Notes under the pieces: generated by a model
Database searches by the model: none
What the model was told of the DNA's origin: nothing
What the model saw: only the letters and a program-made list of their open reading frames with translations
Shown here: positions 58,846 through 64,000 of the stretch, one piece after another
Layout of the letters: each line of letters begins with the position of its first letter
Position numbering within the stretch: position 1 is the first letter of the stretch
NCBI RefSeq assembly: GCF_001029435.1
Contig: NZ_LDOV01000031.1
Location: forward strand, 38,434 to 102,433
DNA length: 64,000 bases
Source of the DNA: Photobacterium aphoticum
GTDB lineage: Bacteria > Pseudomonadota > Gammaproteobacteria > Enterobacterales > Vibrionaceae
Reading direction: 5' to 3'
Translations under genes and position numbers: made by a program

Positions 58846-59205
58846 ATGGCAACAACAATTAATGCTGAAACAATCAAGCGTATGGCGGATGAAGTGGGCC
58901 ACGATACCTTATTGCTACTGCTAAATGTATTTAGTGACGAGTTGGAGCAGTTTTTCCAGCAGCTTTCAGACCAGCCGTCGCTGAGTCAGGTCAGAGAGAT
59001 CAGCCATTCCATCAAGAGCAGCGCGGCCAGTTTTGGGGCTGACGAGTTGGCGATGATGGCGCAGGAATGCGAGTTCCGTGTGAAGCAGGGACAAGAACAA
59101 TGGATGACTGACCATCTGCCGCAGTTTCGGCAGATGGTAGAAGGCGTGGCGATGGAGTATAAGCGCTTAGCCAGCCATGATAATCCGATCAACTGCTTGT
59201 CGTAG
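58846..59205 (+). CDS. luxU: Quorum-sensing phosphorelay protein LuxU
   Basis: A 119-residue HPt protein that passes phosphate from hybrid sensor kinases to LuxO. The acceptor is His54 in EISHSIKSSAASFGA. It lies 18 bases after luxO with GGGAGAGG upstream of its ATG. Its last 39 bases overlap the 3' end of convergent yvcK. Confidence 0.95.
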   Translation: MATTINAETIKRMADEVGHDTLLLLLNVFSDELEQFFQQLSDQPSLSQVREISHSIKSSAASFGADELAMMAQECEFRVKQGQEQWMTDHLPQFRQMVEGVAMEYKRLASHDNPINCLS

Positions 59206-60069
59206 TTTTTCGCGATCATGGCGCCATTCATGATTGGTTGAGGCAAGTACCGCTACGTGTTGGCGGTATTTGTCTTCAATATCCTGCTGTTTATCTGTCA
59301 GTACCGCATCTACCGCACGACCGCCCATTGCACGTTCGCACCAATGCAGCATCTGCTGCAAGCTCATCATGCCCGCCGGGCCTTTTTCTTTATCCAGATT
59401 GGTGACAAACACAATCTGCGCGCGGCAGTTTTTCAATGCCACTTTCATTTCTTCCAGTAGCAACGGCGGCATCACGCTGGTTAAAAAGCTGCCAGGGCCG
59501 AGCAGAATAATGTCGGCCTCTTGAATGCTGCTCACGGCTTCTTTGGTCGCCGGTACAGCCGGTTCAACGTATAAGCGCTGTGGAATGGCTGCCAGTTCAT
59601 CGACACTGGTTTCCCCGCAAATGATGTCGCCTTCTGGTGTCATTGCAGACAAATCCGCCGGGTGTTCAGACATGGGTACTATCTGTGTTTTGACCTTGAG
59701 CATGTCACAGATCAGGGTAATGGCTTCCAGTGGACGGATAGATAAATTATCCAGCGCCTTGAGCATCAAGTTACCCAGGTTGTGGCCATTGAGTTCGCCG
59801 TTGCCACGAAAACGGTATTCAAAGATCATCGACCCGACAGACGGTTCAGTGATCAGCTGATTAATACAGTTACGGGTATCACCCCAAGCAATACCACCTT
59901 GGCATGCACGAATACGTCCTGTGGAGCCGCCATTGTCAGTCGTGGTCACGATCCCGGTGACATTGCTCCCATAGTCGGACAGTGCCGATAAAATACGCCC
60001 GAGCCCATGCCCGCCACCAATGGCAACGATTTTGGCATGAGTTGGATTTTTCCCTGTTGAGTTAGACAT
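59167..60069 (-). CDS. yvcK: YvcK/CofD-like protein (YbhK)
   Basis: A 300-residue cytosolic protein of the CofD-like fold. The nucleotide/sugar-binding start is IVAIGGGHGLGRILSAL; TDNGGSTGRIRACQGGIAWGDTRNCI and LLGPGSFLTSVMPPLLLEEM are conserved. The family binds UDP-sugars and in Bacillus is needed for growth on gluconeogenic sources; in enterics it is YbhK. The 3' end overlaps luxU by 39 bases, tail to tail. Confidence 0.92.
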   Translation of the reverse strand: MSNSTGKNPTHAKIVAIGGGHGLGRILSALSDYGSNVTGIVTTTDNGGSTGRIRACQGGIAWGDTRNCINQLITEPSVGSMIFEYRFRGNGELNGHNLGNLMLKALDNLSIRPLEAITLICDMLKVKTQIVPMSEHPADLSAMTPEGDIICGETSVDELAAIPQRLYVEPAVPATKEAVSSIQEADIILLGPGSFLTSVMPPLLLEEMKVALKNCRAQIVFVTNLDKEKGPAGMMSLQQMLHWCERAMGGRAVDAVLTDKQQDIEDKYRQHVAVLASTNHEWRHDREKLRQAVDRIIMAG

Positions 60070-60306
60070 GATTCATCAAATGGTGTGATCAAGATTAAAT
60101 AAGTGCGCAGTTTACTGCGTTGTGGGCCATGAATACAGCCCTAGCGCGGTACGGTGGTATATTAATCACGTTTGGTATGCTTTCTTTGAATACATTTCCA
60201 CCAGTTCGAGAACTGGCAGACAAAAAAACACCCTCATTCCAAAGGTGGGAGAGGGCGAAAAGACAACAGCGGTAGCAAGTAAAAGGGTTAGCGAGGCATG
60301 CGCCGA

Positions 60307-60882
60307 TCAGTGCGGTTTTTGCATGATGCTCATCAAGTAGTCATAGGTGTTTTGGCAGTTGGGGGCCTGAATGAGTGCTTGTTTTTCACTGGCAGGCACG
60401 GGCAGCAATTCCAGCCAACGCTGACACAGCCAGCTTAAATTGTGGTATTGCTTGTCTTCATGCAGATTGTCCAGCTCAGGGTGTTTGGTGAACATAATTT
60501 TTAGCTTATCGGCCAGCACTTCTTGATCGTGGCGAACGGCGGTATCAGGCCATTGGGGAATACTGTCGCAGTGCGCGGTAAAAAAGCCGTTATCGTCTTC
60601 ATCCAGACTTTCGATTTGTAGCGCTTCATGACCCGCGACAGTGGCAATGAGGGCGCCATCTTTCATGGAAGTGTCAAAATCTTCGACAGTCACCCGGGTA
60701 CAGACGCCGAAAAAGTGGTGACCGGTGTCATCGGTGTCAAACATGCACACACCGAAGCTATCCCCCTGTTTGAGAGCGGTTTTAAAAGCGTCCATTTGCG
60801 GGCCTGGTGCCACGCGGATTGGGATTCGGCCACCAGGCAGGATATGACGTTTTTGGAAAATTAACGGAATCGTATGTTTCAT
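60307..60882 (-). CDS. Lon N-terminal (LAN) domain protein
   Basis: A 191-residue cytosolic protein with the substrate-binding domain of Lon but no ATPase or protease: IPLIFQKRHILPGGRIPIRVAPGPQMDAFKTAL, then GHHFFGVCTRVTVEDFDT. The start at 60882 (MKHTIPLI) has GGGG 6 bases upstream; an ATG two codons earlier is too close to it. Free-standing LAN proteins are common in proteobacteria and their role is unclear. A weak CACC/GGTG hairpin with seven Ts (60217-60245, minus) may end its transcript. Confidence 0.85.
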   Translation of the reverse strand: MKHTIPLIFQKRHILPGGRIPIRVAPGPQMDAFKTALKQGDSFGVCMFDTDDTGHHFFGVCTRVTVEDFDTSMKDGALIATVAGHEALQIESLDEDDNGFFTAHCDSIPQWPDTAVRHDQEVLADKLKIMFTKHPELDNLHEDKQYHNLSWLCQRWLELLPVPASEKQALIQAPNCQNTYDYLMSIMQKPH

Positions 60883-61056
60883 TGCCATCCCCTTTTGTTG
60901 TCGTTTAATTGATAGGGGTGCAAATGTGATGCCGAAAAATTGTACCAGGCGGAAAAAGCCTACGAGCCCGTCTTTACACGGATTATGTGTGTGATGGAAT
61001 AGTTGTTGATTGCATTTCGCAACGGGTTGCGCCACTGTTTCGATGCAAAATGCGAA

Positions 61057-61284
61057 TTATTTTTGATTTGCGATGATTTTCAATGCGCTGTCACTGGGTA
61101 ACAAGGCCAAATGGCTTTGTTCGTCGAAGTACCAGCCTTTAATCACTCCCTTTTCCTGCATGTCTGTAAACCCGTCTATCACCAGTTGTGCTTGCTCATG
61201 TGCCATGGCAGCATCAAGCCCTTCTTCACGCTGAAGATAGAGTGCAATATCATCAATTGTCGCTGATTCAATAATGTTGGACAT
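61057..61284 (-). CDS. Small protein of unknown function
   Basis: A 75-residue cytosolic protein, MSNIIESATIDDIALYLQREEGLDAAMAHEQAQLVIDGF then VIKGWYFDEQSHLALLPSDSALKIIANQK. The ATG at 61284 has AGGA 4-5 bases upstream; the open frame continues to 61407 without support. The family is not recognised. It is divergent from the moa operon. Confidence 0.7.
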   Translation of the reverse strand: MSNIIESATIDDIALYLQREEGLDAAMAHEQAQLVIDGFTDMQEKGVIKGWYFDEQSHLALLPSDSALKIIANQK

Positions 61285-61469
61285 AATATCCTCACAAGAT
61301 GTAAGAAAAACTGACAGTATTCCCTTTAGTAGTATTGTCGTGAAAACGCCTGAACGGTAGAATGCGGCACGAAATTTTTGCTGCGGTTTGCTACTTCGGC
61401 ATTTCATCTGATATTTTTATAACTATTACGCTGTTGTATTTCGTTTGGTTCAATCCGGCAATACAACTG

Positions 61470-61586
61470 CCATAGCTCCGAGCTCTGCCTGCTAAGTTGC
61501 CTGTTTGGGATATGCGTGCTGAGCCAGTGACGTTGAGTCACCAGGGTCGATGTAGAAATGCCTCGGCCTCCCGTACTTGGAAAGGT
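61470..61586 (+). ncRNA. Moco RNA motif (putative molybdenum cofactor riboswitch)
   Basis: The 61-91 base region before moaA ends GCCTCGGCCTCCCGTACTTGG then AAAGG, closely like the 3' end of the E. coli moaA leader. CTCCGAGCTCTGCCTG near 61475 and GTCACCAGGG near 61538 match other parts of the motif. In E. coli this leader represses moaA when molybdenum cofactor is abundant; the AAAGG ribosome site is part of the element here. Confidence 0.75.
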
Positions 61587-61591
61587 GTTCC

Positions 61592-62581
61592 GTGGCGAAA
61601 CCATTTGAAGATAATTTTCATCGCAAGTTTTACTACTTGCGTCTTTCTGTTACTGACGTTTGTAACTTTAAATGTACCTATTGCTTGCCGGACGGGTATC
61701 ACCCGGGCGAGAAGAAGAAGCCGTCGTTTTTGTCGCTGGAAGAAATTCAGCGCGTAACGGGCGCGTTTGCCCACTGTGGCACAACGAAGGTACGTATCAC
61801 TGGCGGTGAGCCAAGTTTGCGTCGTGACTTCACTGACATTATCCGCACCGTAGCTGAACAGCCGGGGATCCGTAAAGTGGCGACCACCACTAACGGTTAC
61901 CGCATGGCGAAGCATGTGGCGGAATGGCGTGAAGCGGGGCTAACCCACATCAATGTGAGTGTGGATAGCCTGGATCCGAAAATGTTCTACCAAATTACCG
62001 GTGAGAACATGTTCCATCAGGTGATGGAAGGGATCGATGCGGCTTTTGACGCCGGTTTTGAGCAGGTGAAGGTCAATACCGTTCTGCTTAAAGATATGAA
62101 CGCGCAGCAACTGCCTCAATTCCTTGATTGGATCAAAACACGTCCGATTCAATTGCGCTTTATTGAGCTGATGCAAACCGGTGAGATGGACGATCTGTTC
62201 AAAAATCACCATGTGTCAGGCACCAGCATTCGCAATCACTTGATCGCTAACGGTTGGGTGTTGAAGATCAAGAGTAACAATGACGGTCCGGCTCAGGTAT
62301 TCTGTCATCCTGATTATCAGGGTGAGATTGGCCTGATCATGCCTTACGAAAAAGATTTCTGTAAGAGCTGTAACCGCTTGCGTGTCTCGGCGTTGGGTAA
62401 ACTGCATTTGTGTTTGTTTGGCGATCACGGTGTGGATCTGCGTGATTTGCTGCAACGTGACGATCAGCGCGATGAACTGATTGCACGTATTCAGGGTGGT
62501 CTGGACGAAAAAGCCGTCAGCCATTTCTTGGATCAGGGCAACACCGGCATGACACCGAACCTGGCTTCTATTGGCGGCTGA
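61592..62581 (+). CDS. moaA: GTP 3',8-cyclase MoaA
   Basis: A 329-residue radical SAM enzyme, first step of molybdenum cofactor synthesis. The SAM cluster is CNFKCTYC (Cys24, 28, 31); the second cluster is in [19 protein letters not shown] near the C-terminus; the tail ends in NLASIGG with the essential double Gly. The GTG at 61592 gives 329 residues, the E. coli length, with AAAGG six bases upstream; a TTG at 61577 is inside the riboswitch. No moaB follows. Confidence 0.96.
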   Translation: MAKPFEDNFHRKFYYLRLSVTDVCNFKCTYCLPDGYHPGEKKKPSFLSLEEIQRVTGAFAHCGTTKVRITGGEPSLRRDFTDIIRTVAEQPGIRKVATTTNGYRMAKHVAEWREAGLTHINVSVDSLDPKMFYQITGENMFHQVMEGIDAAFDAGFEQVKVNTVLLKDMNAQQLPQFLDWIKTRPIQLRFIELMQTGEMDDLFKNHHVSGTSIRNHLIANGWVLKIKSNNDGPAQVFCHPDYQGEIGLIMPYEKDFCKSCNRLRVSALGKLHLCLFGDHGVDLRDLLQRDDQRDELIARIQGGLDEKAVSHFLDQGNTGMTPNLASIGG

Positions 62582-62621
62582 GCCCGCCCTTTCATACATT
62601 TTTCTGTTGGAACAAAAACGG

Positions 62622-63101
62622 ATGAACCAATTTACGCATATTAATGCTTCTGGTGAAGCAAACATGGTGGACGTTTCTGCTAAAGCTGAAACGGTACGAG
62701 AGGCGCGCGCGGAAGCTTTCGTCCATATGGCACCAGAAACCCTGCAGTTGATCGTTTCAGGTCAGCATCACAAAGGTGACGTGTTCGCCACTGCTCGCAT
62801 TGCCGGTATTCAGGCGGCGAAAAAGACTTGGGATCTGATCCCGCTGTGTCACCCGCTACTGCTGTCAAAAGTAGAAGTACAACTGGAAGCGATTGAAGCG
62901 GAAAACAAAGTCCGTATCGAATCATGCTGTAAGCTGGCGGGTAAAACCGGCGTAGAAATGGAAGCGCTAACTGCCGCTTCTGTGGCTGCGCTGACGATTT
63001 ATGACATGTGTAAAGCCGTGCAAAAAGACATGGTGATCAGTCAGGTGCGTTTGTTGGAAAAAACAGGCGGCAAATCCGGTCATTTTAAGGTGGAATCATG
63101 A
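62622..63101 (+). CDS. moaC: Cyclic pyranopterin monophosphate synthase MoaC
   Basis: A 159-residue enzyme that works with MoaA to form c[32 protein letters not shown] at the start, [18 protein letters not shown] and the catalytic Lys in [23 protein letters not shown] are all intact. The ATG at 62622 is used; earlier frame overlaps moaA. Its stop overlaps moaD's start by four bases (ATGA). Confidence 0.97.
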   Translation: MNQFTHINASGEANMVDVSAKAETVREARAEAFVHMAPETLQLIVSGQHHKGDVFATARIAGIQAAKKTWDLIPLCHPLLLSKVEVQLEAIEAENKVRIESCCKLAGKTGVEMEALTAASVAALTIYDMCKAVQKDMVISQVRLLEKTGGKSGHFKVES

Positions 63102-63343
63102 TTAACGTTCTTTTCTTTGCACAAGTGAAAGAGCTTGTGGGTGTTGATCGTCTGGAAGTGGCGGCAGAATTTACGACGGCGGAAGCACTGCGTCAGCACT
63201 TGGTAACACAAGGCGACAAATGGGCATTGGCACTGGAGCCGGGTAAATTGCTGGTGGCGGTTAACCAAACCATTTGTGCATTGGATACTGAAATCAAAGG
63301 TGGTGATGAAGTGGCTTTCTTCCCGCCTGTAACAGGGGGCTAA
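63098..63343 (+). CDS. moaD: Molybdopterin synthase small subunit MoaD
   Basis: An 81-residue ubiquitin-like sulfur carrier ending in VTGG, the Gly-Gly that is thiocarboxylated. [14 protein letters not shown] and [12 protein letters not shown] are family hallmarks. Coupled to moaC by overlap and two bases before moaE. Confidence 0.97.
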   Translation: MINVLFFAQVKELVGVDRLEVAAEFTTAEALRQHLVTQGDKWALALEPGKLLVAVNQTICALDTEIKGGDEVAFFPPVTGG

Positions 63344-63345
63344 TC

Positions 63346-63795
63346 ATGATCTCTGTTCAGTTTGACGATTTTTCGGTGGCGGATGAGTATGCCGCATTGT
63401 CGCAGGGCACTGAAGCCGGTGCCGTGGTGACTTTTATCGGTAAAGTGCGCGACTTCAACCAGGGTGACAGTGTGACGGGCTTGTCGCTGGAACACTACCC
63501 GGGCATGACAGAAAAGTCATTGGCTGCGATTGTGGATGAAGCGAAAAGCCGCTGGCCGCTACTGAAAGTGCGTGTGATCCACCGTGTGGGCGATTTAGCG
63601 CTGGGCGATCAGATCGTGTTTGTGGGCGTGACCAGCGCACACCGTGGCGCGGCCTTCCAAGCCTGTGAGTTCATCATGGACTACCTGAAAACCCGCGCAC
63701 CGTTCTGGAAGAAAGAACAAACGCCGGATGAATCGCGCTGGGTGGATGCCCGTGAGACCGATACTTCAGCCGCTGACCGTTGGGTTGATAAATAA
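63346..63795 (+). CDS. moaE: Molybdopterin synthase catalytic subunit MoaE
   Basis: A 149-residue subunit that forms a heterotetramer with MoaD and inserts two sulfurs into cPMP. GAVVTFIGKVRDFN, LEHYPGMTEKSL, IHRVGDLALGDQIVFVGVTSAHRGAAFQACEFIMDYLKTRAPFWKKE carry the catalytic lysines. Complete. Confidence 0.97.
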   Translation: MISVQFDDFSVADEYAALSQGTEAGAVVTFIGKVRDFNQGDSVTGLSLEHYPGMTEKSLAAIVDEAKSRWPLLKVRVIHRVGDLALGDQIVFVGVTSAHRGAAFQACEFIMDYLKTRAPFWKKEQTPDESRWVDARETDTSAADRWVDK

Positions 63796-63827
63796 TCTTT
63801 CGCGCCTAGTTGCGTTGAAAGACTGAA

Positions 63828-63859
63828 AAAATACCTGCTAAATGTGCAGGTATTTTTTT
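63828..63859 (+). terminator. moa operon terminator
   Basis: An 11-bp perfect stem AAAATACCTGC/GCAGGTATTTT with a 7-base loop and T run. Confidence 0.9.
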
Positions 63860-63909
63860 GTGCTTTTTCTGCTTCGTGCTTGCAGCATAAGACGCAGGCG
63901 CCATGCTTT

Positions 63910-63978
63910 ACTCGCTTACTCGCTTACTCGCTTACTCGCTTACTCGCTTACTCGCTTACTCGCTTACTCGCTTACTCG
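63910..63978. repeat. 8-bp tandem repeat (ACTCGCTT) x 8.6
   Basis: Eight perfect copies of ACTCGCTT run from 63910 to 63973, followed by ACTCG. It is intergenic after the moa terminator, near the right edge. Perfect copies suggest active slippage. Confidence 0.97.
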
Positions 63979-64000
63979 TATTTTTCCATCTGTTTGTATC

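Noticed and set aside
60217..60245. Terminator after the Lon-N-domain gene
   Set aside because: The T run is good but the stem is only 4-5 bp; mentioned under the gene and not listed separately.

Overview
The window is a chromosomal segment of a gammaproteobacterium of the family Vibrionaceae. The strongest evidence is the luxO-luxU quorum-sensing pair with a Qrr small RNA and sigma-54 promoter beside it, the motor protein gene motY with a flagellar sigma-28 promoter, and the gene order uvrB / rsxABCDGE-nth / rnt / motY. Genus cannot be fixed by reading alone. The base composition looks close to even, higher than many Vibrio, so a Salinivibrio-, Grimontia- or Photobacterium-like genome is possible. 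Nearly all of the window is core-like sequence. I see no insertion sequence, prophage, CRISPR array, tRNA or rRNA gene.

Layout. 1-7600: the 5' part of prkA, a glyoxalase-like gene, the yeaD-gapA / msrB / lipoprotein / yeaC cluster familiar from enterics, and a glutathione transferase. 7700-19200: ansA and sppA on the minus strand, then fadH, ydjA, selD, mnmH and topB on the plus strand, with a Bax-like glucosaminidase on the minus strand between mnmH and topB. fadH carries an apparent FadR operator. 19200-25400: a diguanylate cyclase, an orphan plus-strand terminator that suggests an unannotated small RNA, a short-chain dehydrogenase, then yejM-yejL and divergent yejK. 25500-33000: a membrane-anchored HPt protein, then an anaerobic/NO-type block: ygbA-like gene, flavodoxin, nifJ and a shortened hcp, with FNR-like boxes before ygbA and hcp and an NsrR-like box before hcp. 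33100-42400: an M20 peptidase, the YjiG/YjiH pair, nhaC, asd behind a structured leader, sodB, grxD and a second Na+/H+ antiporter family gene. 42800-54000: fadL, rnt, motY, a small secreted protein, nth and the rsx operon, whose rsxC has an expanded tandem-repeat tail. 54000-64000: uvrB with LexA and DnaA boxes, the Qrr/luxO/luxU locus, yvcK, a Lon-N-domain protein, a small unknown protein, and moaA-moaC-moaD-moaE behind a Moco RNA motif. The window ends in an 8-bp tandem repeat.

How the parts work together. LuxO with sigma-54 should drive Qrr, and LuxU feeds phosphate to LuxO. NifJ can reduce flavodoxin from pyruvate. Because hcp lies just upstream of nifJ and no hcr partner is present, NifJ/flavodoxin may supply electrons to Hcp under anaerobic nitrosative stress (inference). 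SelD supplies selenophosphate to MnmH for tRNA 2-selenouridine. RsxABCDGE pumps electrons across the inner membrane.
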